DNA of 64,000 nucleotides, from NCBI GenBank assembly GCA_964396265.1, contig CAYNEM010000002.1:62001-126000 (forward strand), in the 5' to 3' direction. Shown here one piece after another: positions 27,407 to 34,818 of this stretch. The position numbers were made by a program, and so were the translations under genes. Origin of the DNA: EA-27 sp964396265. Its GTDB lineage: Archaea > Thermoplasmatota > Thermoplasmata > RBG-16-68-12 > EA-27. How positions within the stretch are numbered: the first letter of the stretch is position 1; every line of letters starts with the position of its first letter. The notes under the pieces are model-generated. The model was given only the letters and a program-made list of their open reading frames with translations. It was not told the origin of the DNA and ran no database searches.

Positions 27407-27667
27407 TCAGAGAAGGCTGACGCCGAGGGTCTCAACCTCGCCGACACCGGTCAAGCCGCGGATCCTCTCCTCGATTCCTTCCGCGGCACCGGCCGCATCG
27501 TCCACGACCACGGTCGCTTCGAGCGCATTCAGCCCGAACGCGACCGGTTTCACCGCCACGGCTCGCAGGCTCCCGCCGAGCGCGCCACGGACGGATGACT
27601 CGAGACCCGCGACGTCGACCTCCGAGCCCTCCGGCAGAATGCGGAACGTCACCGCCACGCGTCCCAT
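27407..27667 (-). CDS. ef1b: Translation elongation factor aEF1B (EF-1 beta)
   Basis: An 86-residue guanine-nucleotide exchange factor for aEF1A. It is the full length of archaeal EF-1 beta and shows the family's ferredoxin-like pattern: MGRVAVTFRILPEGSEVDV at the start, AVAVKPVAFGLNALEATVVVDD in the middle, and GVGEVETLGVSLL at the end. It lies directly behind the small Zn-ribbon gene, with the ATG one base past its stop; the same pairing is seen in many archaea. Confidence 0.94.
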   Translation of the reverse strand: MGRVAVTFRILPEGSEVDVAGLESSVRGALGGSLRAVAVKPVAFGLNALEATVVVDDAAGAAEGIEERIRGLTGVGEVETLGVSLL

Positions 27668-27668
27668 C

Positions 27669-27839
27669 TCACGGCCCCCGGAAGGCGCACGCGGGGCACG
27701 TGTACAGGACCCCCTGGTCTCGGCACTGGCGGCAGCGGCCGATCGTCGCTTCGCCGCATTGCGGGCAGGGAAACGCGGTCGTGCCTCTCTTCCCGAGCAC
27801 GCTTCCGCAGGAGATGCAGCGAGCTTCCCTTCGAATCAC
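27669..27839 (-). CDS. Zn-ribbon RNA-binding protein, HVO_2753-like (COG2888)
   Basis: A protein of about 56 residues with two zinc knuckles: CISCGSVL...CPQCGEA and CRQCRDQGVLYTCPACAFRGP. This is the full archaeal COG2888 family, linked to translation and found beside aEF1B. An ATG at 27848 gives MAPVIRREARC; however, the TATA box TTTTATA (27863-27869) is centred 27 nt before the GTG at 27839 and only 18 nt before the ATG. By the spacing seen at other leaderless genes here, the GTG is preferred. Confidence 0.88.
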   Translation of the reverse strand: MIRREARCISCGSVLGKRGTTAFPCPQCGEATIGRCRQCRDQGVLYTCPACAFRGP

Positions 27840-27862
27840 GGGCGCCATCGATGAACGGCATG

Positions 27863-27869
27863 TATAAAA
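27863..27869 (-). promoter_or_regulatory. TATA box of the Zn-ribbon/aEF1B operon
   Basis: TTTTATA on the minus strand. The same bases read TATAAAA on the plus strand, but no plus-strand gene starts at the expected distance. 27870-27976 holds only this element and the tRNA-Lys promoter. Confidence 0.55.
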
Positions 27870-27923
27870 GGGTTGGCGGCGATGCCCCCCCGTGGCGTTC
27901 CCGCAGGGGACCGCGTCGTAAGC

Positions 27924-27929
27924 TTTATC
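27924..27929 (+). promoter_or_regulatory. TATA-like box of tRNA-Lys
   Basis: TTTATC predicts a start near 27953, giving a ~24-nt 5' leader to be removed by RNase P. It is the nearest upstream promoter-like element for rpoH and the RNA polymerase operon too. Confidence 0.5.
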
Positions 27930-27997
27930 TAGCACCGCCAGTTTCGCAATGGCTCTCATGTCCGCCGTAGCGCTCGGGGCCCGTAGCTCAGCTAGGT

Positions 27998-28026
27998 CGG
28001 ACGTGTCGTGCAGGCCGTCCCTAGAA
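27998..28026 (+). other. tRNA-Lys intron 1, D-loop (position 20/21), 29 nt
   Basis: BHB motif: exon CTAG (27992-27995) pairs with intron CTAG (28021-28024) as the 4-bp central helix. The bulges are GTC (27996-27998) and AAA (28025-28027), cut after their second base. The inner helix is GGAC (27999-28002) with GTCC (28017-28020). The outer helix is the D-stem. Confidence 0.85.
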
Positions 28027-28043
28027 AGAGCATCTGGCTTTTA

Positions 28044-28069
28044 ACCGACCCGAAAGGGAGAGGGAGGAA
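28044..28069 (+). other. tRNA-Lys intron 2, anticodon loop (canonical 37/38), 26 nt
   Basis: Central helix: 28038-28041 (CTTT) with 28064-28067 (GAGG), including two G-U pairs. Bulges: TAA (28042-28044) and AAA (28068-28070). The intron core folds as CCC-GAAA-GGG (28049-28058), a GNRA hairpin. Confidence 0.85.
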
Positions 28070-28091
28070 ACCAGATGGTCCGGGGTTCGAA

Positions 28092-28126
28092 AACGCCTTC
28101 GCGCTTTGCGTCGAGGGCTTCGAAAG
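28092..28126 (+). other. tRNA-Lys intron 3, T-loop (position 59/60), 35 nt
   Basis: The central helix TTCG (28086-28089) with CGAA (28121-28124) is perfect. Bulges: AAA (28090-28092) and AGT (28125-28127). The intron folds into a long stem: 28095-28101 pairs with 28112-28118 (one G-U), then CGC-TTT-GCG (28102-28110) forms the tip. Confidence 0.85.
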
Positions 28127-28186
28127 TCCCCGCGGGCCCGCCCGCGCGGCGACATGCGACGAAGGACGACCACCGGAGGCTTCCCC

Positions 28187-28438
28187 TTGCGATTCAACGT
28201 GCTTGAACACAAGAGCGTACCCGAACACCGCCTGCTCTCCCCGGAGGAGGCGAGCCAGGTCCTCGCCGGCCTCAAGATCACGCGGGACCAGCTCCCGAAG
28301 ATCCGGAAGACGGACCCGGTGATTCGCGTGCTCGAAAGGATCCACGGTGAAATCGCCGAAGGCAGCATCGTCCGCGTGTTCCGTCTGACGCAGACCGCGG
28401 GCGTGTCGGAGGCCTTCCGGCTCGTCGTGGGGCGGTGA
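28187..28438 (+). CDS. rpoH: DNA-directed RNA polymerase subunit H (Rpb5 family)
   Basis: An 83-residue RpoH, equivalent to the C-terminal half of eukaryotic Rpb5. It carries the family core FNVLEHKSVPEHRLLSPEEA, then ITRDQLPKIRKTDPV, and ends RLVVGR. The start is taken as TTG at 28187, preceded by a GGAGG ribosome-binding site (28175-28179) 7 nt upstream; this gives the usual length and N-terminus (MRFNVLEH). An ATG at 28154 would add 11 non-conserved residues and begin 13 nt behind the tRNA. No promoter-like element lies between tRNA-Lys and this gene. rpoB follows after 4 nt. Confidence 0.9.
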   Translation: MRFNVLEHKSVPEHRLLSPEEASQVLAGLKITRDQLPKIRKTDPVIRVLERIHGEIAEGSIVRVFRLTQTAGVSEAFRLVVGR

Positions 28439-28442
28439 ACTA

Positions 28443-31400
28443 ATGCGCGAACTTGTCGACTCGTTCTTCCATGAGCGGAGCATCGTGAACCACCACATCG
28501 CGTCGTTCGACGACTTCCTGCCGACAATCGACAACGCGAACAGCCGAATGCAGCGCATCGTGGACAGCCTTCGTGTCTCCCCTGAGGACGAGCGCCGGGG
28601 TCTGATCAAGCTCGACGAGGACCGCACGGAAGGGGACGTCATCGAGATCCGCATCGGCCGGAAGCGCGACGACAAGGGCCGAATCGACCTCGAGGCGAAG
28701 CCGACGATCAAGGTGGGCACGCCCGTCGTCAAGGAGGCAAATGGGGCGACGCACGCCCTCACCCCGATGGAAGCGCGGATCCGGAACCTCAATTACACGG
28801 CGCCGATCTTCCTCGAGTTCACGGTCATCGAGAACGGGATCGAGCGGGAGCCGGAGTGGATTCCGATCGGCAACGTCCCGATCATGACGAAGTCGAAGCG
28901 ATGCTCGCTCCACCCGGAGAACGTGGAGACGGACGGGGAACTGCGGGAGGAAGAGTACCTGCAGCGGCTCGTCTCGATGGGCGAAGACCCTCACGACGCC
29001 GGCGGCTACTTCATCATCGCGGGCACGGAGCGTGTCCTGATCTCCCTCGAGGACTTGGCGCCGAACCGGGTCCTCGTCGAGTTCAACGAGCGCTACGGCC
29101 GCGAGGTCCCCATCGCGAAAGTGTTCTCGCAGAAGGAGGGGTACCGCGCGCTCACCCTGGTCGAGATGAAGAAGGACGGAGTGCTCGTCGTCACTGTCCC
29201 CACCGCAAGCGGGCAGATCCCTCTCGTCATCCTCATGAAGGCACTGGGGATGGAGAAGGACGAGGACATCTACAACGCCGTCGTGAGCAGCCCGGAGATG
29301 GCGAACATCGTCTACGCGAACATCGAGGAGATCCGAAACAAGAAGCTGTACCCGCCCAACGGCATCTTCTCAAAGGAGGACGCGCTCAACTACCTGGAGC
29401 GCAAGTTCGCCACGGGCCAGGCGAAGGAGTATCGAATCAAGAAGGTCGAATCGATCTTGGACCGGAGCCTCCTCCCCCATCTCGGAGATGCCCGCGAGGA
29501 CCGCACGAAGAAGGCGATCTTCCTCGGGCGAGTCGCGCGGTCGGTCCTCGAGCTTCAGTTGGGGAAGCGGCGGCAGGACGACAAGGACCACTACGCGAAC
29601 AAGCGATTGAAACTCGCGGGCGACCTCATGGAGGATCTATTCCGCGTCGCGTTCGCCAACCTGGTCAAGGACCTGAAGTACCAGCTCGAGCGGAACTACG
29701 CACGCCGGCCGGAGGTCAAAATCAGCAGCGCAATCCGGCCCGACCTCCTCAGCCAGCGCCTCCTCCACGCCCTCGCGACCGGGAACTGGGTCGGAGGGCG
29801 CGCGGGGGTGAGCCAGCTTCTCGATCGCACGTCGAACGTCAGCGCGTTGTCCCACCTGCGTCGGATCACCTCCCCGCTCACGCGCTCCCAGCCCCACTTC
29901 GAGGCGCGAGACCTGCACCCCACGCAATGGGGACGCCTGTGCCCCAACGAGACGCCCGAGGGACAGAACTGCGGACTCGTCAAGAACACTGCGCTCGTCA
30001 TCGATGTCTCCGAGGGCTTTTCGGAGGCGGAGGTCCACCTCCTCCTCGCGGACCTCGGCGCGAAGCAGGTCGGCGGCCAGATGGAAGACCTCACGCGCGT
30101 CTATGTGAACGGAGACCTCATCGGCCTGCACGACGACCCGACCACGCTCGTGAACGAGATTCGGGACCGCCGGCGCACGGGCCTCCTGAGCCACGAGGTC
30201 AACGTCCACCACGACGAGAACATGAACGAGGTGTGGATCAACTGCGACGAGGGCCGCATCCGCCGTCCGCTGCTCGTCGTGAAGGATGGGCGCGTTGTGG
30301 CAAACCGCCGCCACCTCGAGGACCTCCGCATCGTGAAGCTGCGCTGGTCCGACCTCGTGCGGAACGGGATTGTGGAGTGGGTGGACGCGGAAGAGGAGGA
30401 GGACGCCTACATCGCGATCTACCCGTTCGACGTCCCTCAGAAGTGTAAGAACTGCAAGCGTCCCCTCTCGCGGAACGACGTCATCTGGAAGAACATGGGA
30501 GCCGCGGACGCTCAGGCAGAGCTCGAGTGCAGGAGCTGCGCGAAGTCCATGGAGGTGCCATCCATGGTTACGAAAGAGCACACGCACCTTGAGCTCGATC
30601 CTGTCACGATCCTTGGCGTCGCGTCCGGATTGGTCCCCTACCCAGAGCACAACTCGTCGCCGCGCGTCACGATGGGGGCGGGCATGGCGAAGCAGTCCCT
30701 CGGCTTGGCGGCGAGCAACTACCGGAGGCGCCCCGACACTCGCGCCCACCTTCTCCACTATCCCCAGATGCCGCTCGTTCAGACGGAGACGATGAAGTAC
30801 GTCGCGTTCAACCGACGTCCCGCGGGTCAGAACTTCGTGGTCGCGGTCATGTCGTACCACGGGTACAACATGGAGGACGCGATCGTCATGAACAAGGCGT
30901 CCGTGGAGCGCGGACTCGGCCGGAGCTCGTTCCTGCGGACGTACCGCGCGGAGGAGCGGCGTTACCCCGGTGGCCAGGAGGACCACTTCGAGATCCCCTC
31001 GCCGGACGTGCGCGGCGCGCGCGCGGACCTGAGCTACGCGAACCTCACCCCGGAGGACGGGCTCATCTCGCCGGAGGTGTTGGTCGTCGGGGGCGAGGTG
31101 CTCATCGGGAAGACGAGCCCCCCGCGGTTCCTTGAGGAGGAGACGGACTTCCTGACCCCCCAGAAGCGACGCGAGACGTCGATCACGGTGCGCCATGGGG
31201 AGGCGGGGTGGGTCGACTCCGTCATGCTCACGGAAAGCGAGAATGGGTCGAAGCTCGCGAAGGTCAAGGTGCGCGACCTGCGCATCCCCGAGCTGGGCGA
31301 CAAGTTCGCCTCCCGCCACGGCCAGAAGGGGGTCATCGGACTGCTCGCTCGCCAGGAGGACCTCCCGTTCACCGCGGAGGGCATCATCCCGGACCTGATC

Positions 31401-32036
31401 ATCAACCCGCACGCCATCCCGTCGCGGATGACGGTCGCCCATGTGCTCGAGATGATCGGCGGCAAGGTCGGATCGATGGAGGGTCGCATGATCGACGGAA
31501 CCCCGTTCAGCGGCGAGCGCGAGGAGGCTCTCCGGAAAGGGCTGACGGAGGCCGGGTTCAAGCACAATGGGAAGGAGATCCTGTACGAGGGCCTCACGGG
31601 CCGAATGATCCCCGCGGACATCTTCACGGGCGTGATCTACTACCAAAAGCTCCACCACATGGTCAGCGGGAAGCTCCACGTGCGGTCCCGGGGTCCCGTC
31701 CAGATCCTGACGCGCCAGCCTACGGAGGGTCGCAGCCGTCAGGGCGGCCTGCGGTTCGGCGAGATGGAGCGCGATTGCCTGATCGGCCACGGCGCCGCGA
31801 TGGTGATCAAGGACCGCCTGCTCGACGAGTCGGACGGCACCGTCCAGTACGTGTGCGGGAATTCGGACTGCGGGCACTTCGCGATCAAGGACCGGAAGGG
31901 CGCCCTGCGATGTCCGGTGTGCGACAACACCTCGAAGATCTACCCGGTGCAGACATCCTACGCGTTCAAGCTGCTGCTCGACGAGCTCCTGTCGCTTGGC
32001 GTGGCGATGCGCCTCCAGCTGGAGGACTTGAAATGA
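28443..32036 (+). CDS. rpoB: DNA-directed RNA polymerase subunit B (undivided)
   Basis: A 1197-residue catalytic subunit, undivided, unlike the split B'/B'' of many methanogens and haloarchaea. Family landmarks include RMRQIVD-like NSRMQRIVDSL near the N-terminus, the fork-region TSNVSALSHLRRITSPL, the HPTQWGRLCPNETPEGQNCGL loop, the SYHGYNMEDAIVMNK active-site region and the KFASRHGQKGVIG segment. Two cysteine clusters bind zinc: CKNCKRPL...CRSCAKS (~residues 675-705) and the C-terminal CGNSDCGHF...CPVCD. It overlaps rpoA1 by 4 nt (ATGA). Confidence 0.98.
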   Translation: MRELVDSFFHERSIVNHHIASFDDFLPTIDNANSRMQRIVDSLRVSPEDERRGLIKLDEDRTEGDVIEIRIGRKRDDKGRIDLEAKPTIKVGTPVVKEANGATHALTPMEARIRNLNYTAPIFLEFTVIENGIEREPEWIPIGNVPIMTKSKRCSLHPENVETDGELREEEYLQRLVSMGEDPHDAGGYFIIAGTERVLISLEDLAPNRVLVEFNERYGREVPIAKVFSQKEGYRALTLVEMKKDGVLVVTVPTASGQIPLVILMKALGMEKDEDIYNAVVSSPEMANIVYANIEEIRNKKLYPPNGIFSKEDALNYLERKFATGQAKEYRIKKVESILDRSLLPHLGDAREDRTKKAIFLGRVARSVLELQLGKRRQDDKDHYANKRLKLAGDLMEDLFRVAFANLVKDLKYQLERNYARRPEVKISSAIRPDLLSQRLLHALATGNWVGGRAGVSQLLDRTSNVSALSHLRRITSPLTRSQPHFEARDLHPTQWGRLCPNETPEGQNCGLVKNTALVIDVSEGFSEAEVHLLLADLGAKQVGGQMEDLTRVYVNGDLIGLHDDPTTLVNEIRDRRRTGLLSHEVNVHHDENMNEVWINCDEGRIRRPLLVVKDGRVVANRRHLEDLRIVKLRWSDLVRNGIVEWVDAEEEEDAYIAIYPFDVPQKCKNCKRPLSRNDVIWKNMGAADAQAELECRSCAKSMEVPSMVTKEHTHLELDPVTILGVASGLVPYPEHNSSPRVTMGAGMAKQSLGLAASNYRRRPDTRAHLLHYPQMPLVQTETMKYVAFNRRPAGQNFVVAVMSYHGYNMEDAIVMNKASVERGLGRSSFLRTYRAEERRYPGGQEDHFEIPSPDVRGARADLSYANLTPEDGLISPEVLVVGGEVLIGKTSPPRFLEEETDFLTPQKRRETSITVRHGEAGWVDSVMLTESENGSKLAKVKVRDLRIPELGDKFASRHGQKGVIGLLARQEDLPFTAEGIIPDLIINPHAIPSRMTVAHVLEMIGGKVGSMEGRMIDGTPFSGEREEALRKGLTEAGFKHNGKEILYEGLTGRMIPADIFTGVIYYQKLHHMVSGKLHVRSRGPVQILTRQPTEGRSRQGGLRFGEMERDCLIGHGAAMVIKDRLLDESDGTVQYVCGNSDCGHFAIKDRKGALRCPVCDNTSKIYPVQTSYAFKLLLDELLSLGVAMRLQLEDLK

Positions 32037-34816
32037 ACCCCTCGGTCGGCATCACGAAGAGGATCCATGCGATCAAGTTCGCCTTGCTGAGCCCGGACGA
32101 GATGCGGCGGATGTCTGCGACGAAGATCATCACGGCGGACACATACGACGACGACGGGTTCCCGATCGACATGGGGCTCATGGACTCCCATCTCGGGGTG
32201 ATCGAGCCCGGCCTGCGGTGCAAGACGTGCGGGGGCAAAGTCGACGAATGTCCAGGCCACTTCGGCCACATCGACCTCGCCATGCCCGTCATCCACGTGG
32301 GGTACGTGAAGGAGACGAAGAAGCTCCTTCAGTCGACCTGCAAGCAATGCGGCCGTCTCTTGCTGACCCGCCAGCAGGCGCAGGAGTTCATGCGGGAGCT
32401 CGAGGCCCAGGAGGAACTCGGGATGGACGTCGCGGACTCCGCGGAGATGGTGAAGGAGACCGCCAGGGAGGCGCAGAAGCGCGTCCGTTGCCCGCACTGT
32501 CAGACCGAGCAGAGCAAGATCACGCTTGACAAGCCGACGACGTTCCGCGAGGACGGCCACAAGCTTACGCCGCGCGAGGTTCGCGAGCGGATGGAACGCA
32601 TCCCGAACGACGACGTGAAGGTGCTCGGAATGGATCCGGATTCCGCCCGGCCCGAATGGATGGTACTGACCGCCCTCCCCGTGCCGCCCGTCACCGTGCG
32701 GCCGTCGATTACGCTCGAGTCCGGCGACCGGTCCGAGGACGACCTCACGCACAAGCTCGTGGACGTCCTGAGGATCAACCAGCGGCTGCGCGAGAACCGC
32801 GATGCGGGCGCGCCACAGCTCATCGTCGAGGACCTGTGGGAGCTCCTCCAGTACCACGTGACGACGTACTTCGACAACCAGACGAGCGGCATCCCGCCGG
32901 CTCGCCATCGTTCCGGCCGTCCCCTGAAAACCCTCGTGCAGAGACTCAAGGGGAAGGAAGGCCGGTTCCGCTCGAACCTGAGCGGGAAGCGGGTGAACTT
33001 CTCGGCGCGAACGGTGATCTCGCCGGACCCGGTCCTCTCGATCAACGAGGTCGGTGTCCCCGTGGAAGCCGCCCGGGAGCTCACGGTGCCGATCCGCGTA
33101 CAGGCCTACAACGTGGATATCGTACGGGAGTGGGTGAAGCGCGGCCCCGTGCCGGCCGCGCCAACCGGGGGCTACCTGGCGGGCGTAAACTACGTGATCC
33201 GGCCGGACGGACGGCGCATCCGCGTGACCGACAAGAATGCAGAGACGGTCGCCGAGACCGTCGACATCAGCTGGACCGTGGAACGCCAGCTCGTGGACGG
33301 CGACATCGTCCTCTTCAACCGCCAGCCCTCGCTCCACCGGATGTCCATGATGGCCCACGAGGTCCGCGTGATGCCGCACAAGACGTTCCGATTCAATCTC
33401 GCCGTCTGTCCGCCGTACAATGCGGACTTCGACGGGGACGAGATGAACCTTCATGTACTTCAGTCCGAGGAGGCGCGCGCGGAGGCGAAGATCCTCATGC
33501 GCGTCCAGGAGCATATCCTCAGCCCGCGGTTCGGCGGCCCCGTGATCGGCGGCATCCACGACCACATCAGCGGCGGCTTCCTCCTCACGTACAAGAACAG
33601 CGAGTTCGACCGCGAGGAGACCACGTTCATCCTGTCCAAGCTCGGAATCAAAGAACTCCCGAAGCCCGCCAGGGTGGAGAAGGACGACACGGAGTGGTGG
33701 ACCGGGAAACAGCTCTTCTCCCTCGTCCTGCCGAAGGACCTGAGCATGGCGTTCAAGTCGTCCATCGCGCCGAAGGGTGTCTCCGACCTGAAGATCCTGG
33801 CCGAGGAGGACGCATGGGTCGAGATCAAGGACGGCGAGCTCCGGTCCGGGACGATTGACGAGAACTCCATCGGCGCCTTCAAAGGCCGGATCCTCGACAA
33901 GATCGCCAGGGACTACGGTGCGGAGAGGGCGAAGCAGTTCATCGATGAGACGACGAAGCTCGCTCTGGGCGCGATCATGGTCCGGGGGTTCACGACCGGG
34001 ATCGACGACGAGGACATTCCCGAGGCCGCCAAGAAGGACATCGGGGACGAGCTGCGCACTGCGGAGGAGGCCGTGCACGAGCTCGTCGAGCGATATCGCA
34101 AGGGCCAACTCGACCAGATGCCCGGGCGCTCGCTCGAGGAGACGCTTGAGGTCGAGGCGATGAAAGTCCTCGGCCGCGCTCGAGACAAGGCCGGCCAGAT
34201 CGCGGGGAAGCACCTCGGCATGGAGAATCCCTCCGTCATCATGGCTCGGTCCGGCGCGCGCGGTTCCATGCTCAACCTGTCACAAATGGCGGGGTGTATC
34301 GGGCAGCAGGCCGTCCGGGGCGAGCGGCTGAGCCGCGGCTACTGGAACCGAACGCTGCCGCACTTCCGGAAGGGCGACCTTGGCGCTCAGGCGAAGGGGT
34401 TCGTGAAGTCATCGTACAAGTCCGGCCTCCACCCCACGGAATACTTCTTTCACGCAATGGGCGGGCGCGAGGGTCTCGTCGACACCGCGGTCCGGACGTC
34501 CCGGTCCGGCTACATGCAGCGCCGCCTGATCAACGCGCTCGAGGACCTCAAGGTGAAGGAGGACGGCACGGTGCGCAACACGGGTGACACGATCATCCAA
34601 TTCCGGTTCGGCGAGGACGGCGTGGACCCTTCGCGCTCCGTTGCGGGCAGCGCGGTCGACATCGACGACATCCTCCAGTCGGTGCTCGGAGAGGAGCCCG
34701 GATGGCGCGAGCGCCTCGCGCAGAAGGAGATGACCGGTTACGGGCTCACGGAGAAGGACATGTACGTGGAGCTTGAGGAAGAGGAGACCGAGGAAGAAGA
34801 AGTCACGGAGGAGTGA
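32033..34816 (+). CDS. rpoA1: DNA-directed RNA polymerase subunit A' (RpoA1)
   Basis: A 927-residue N-terminal half of the largest subunit. Zinc sites CKTCGGKVDECPGHFGH, CKQCG and CPHC are at the N-terminus; the bridge/lid region includes SGKRVNFSARTVISPDP. The catalytic NADFDGDEMN loop (residues ~463-472) holds the three magnesium-binding aspartates. The ATG at 32033 overlaps the rpoB stop. A longer open frame upstream is only the out-of-frame passage through rpoB. The C-terminal tail is very acidic (repeated E-E-E-T/V). The protein continues functionally in RpoA2. Confidence 0.98.
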   Translation: MNPSVGITKRIHAIKFALLSPDEMRRMSATKIITADTYDDDGFPIDMGLMDSHLGVIEPGLRCKTCGGKVDECPGHFGHIDLAMPVIHVGYVKETKKLLQSTCKQCGRLLLTRQQAQEFMRELEAQEELGMDVADSAEMVKETAREAQKRVRCPHCQTEQSKITLDKPTTFREDGHKLTPREVRERMERIPNDDVKVLGMDPDSARPEWMVLTALPVPPVTVRPSITLESGDRSEDDLTHKLVDVLRINQRLRENRDAGAPQLIVEDLWELLQYHVTTYFDNQTSGIPPARHRSGRPLKTLVQRLKGKEGRFRSNLSGKRVNFSARTVISPDPVLSINEVGVPVEAARELTVPIRVQAYNVDIVREWVKRGPVPAAPTGGYLAGVNYVIRPDGRRIRVTDKNAETVAETVDISWTVERQLVDGDIVLFNRQPSLHRMSMMAHEVRVMPHKTFRFNLAVCPPYNADFDGDEMNLHVLQSEEARAEAKILMRVQEHILSPRFGGPVIGGIHDHISGGFLLTYKNSEFDREETTFILSKLGIKELPKPARVEKDDTEWWTGKQLFSLVLPKDLSMAFKSSIAPKGVSDLKILAEEDAWVEIKDGELRSGTIDENSIGAFKGRILDKIARDYGAERAKQFIDETTKLALGAIMVRGFTTGIDDEDIPEAAKKDIGDELRTAEEAVHELVERYRKGQLDQMPGRSLEETLEVEAMKVLGRARDKAGQIAGKHLGMENPSVIMARSGARGSMLNLSQMAGCIGQQAVRGERLSRGYWNRTLPHFRKGDLGAQAKGFVKSSYKSGLHPTEYFFHAMGGREGLVDTAVRTSRSGYMQRRLINALEDLKVKEDGTVRNTGDTIIQFRFGEDGVDPSRSVAGSAVDIDDILQSVLGEEPGWRERLAQKEMTGYGLTEKDMYVELEEEETEEEEVTEE

Positions 34817-34818
34817 CC

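Larger units (their letters stand above)
27977..28140 (+). tRNA. tRNA-Lys (anticodon TTT) interrupted by three BHB introns
   Basis: The 164-nt gene gives a perfect 74-nt tRNA after removing 29, 26 and 35 nt. Exons are 27977-27997, 28027-28043, 28070-28091 and 28127-28140. The mature acceptor GGGCCCG/CGGGCCC, D-stem GCTC/GAGC with loop AGCTAGGTA, anticodon stem TCTGG/CCAGA with loop CTTTTAA, and T-stem CGGGG/CCCCG with loop TTCGAAT are all fully paired. The discriminator is G and CCA is not encoded. Introns fall at positions 20/21, 37/38 and 59/60. Each junction can form two 3-nt bulges separated by exactly four base pairs. Without this splicing the D-arm and T-arm cannot form. Confidence 0.9.

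Noticed and set aside
27998..28126. The tRNA-Lys region as a decayed tRNA pseudogene
   Set aside because: All extra segments have precise bulge-helix-bulge boundaries and the spliced product is perfectly paired in every stem.
29637..31877. 746-codon minus-strand open frame inside rpoB, and a similar 751-codon one (31958-34213) inside rpoA1
   Set aside because: Both are antisense to highly conserved polymerase genes; high GC leaves few stops in this frame.
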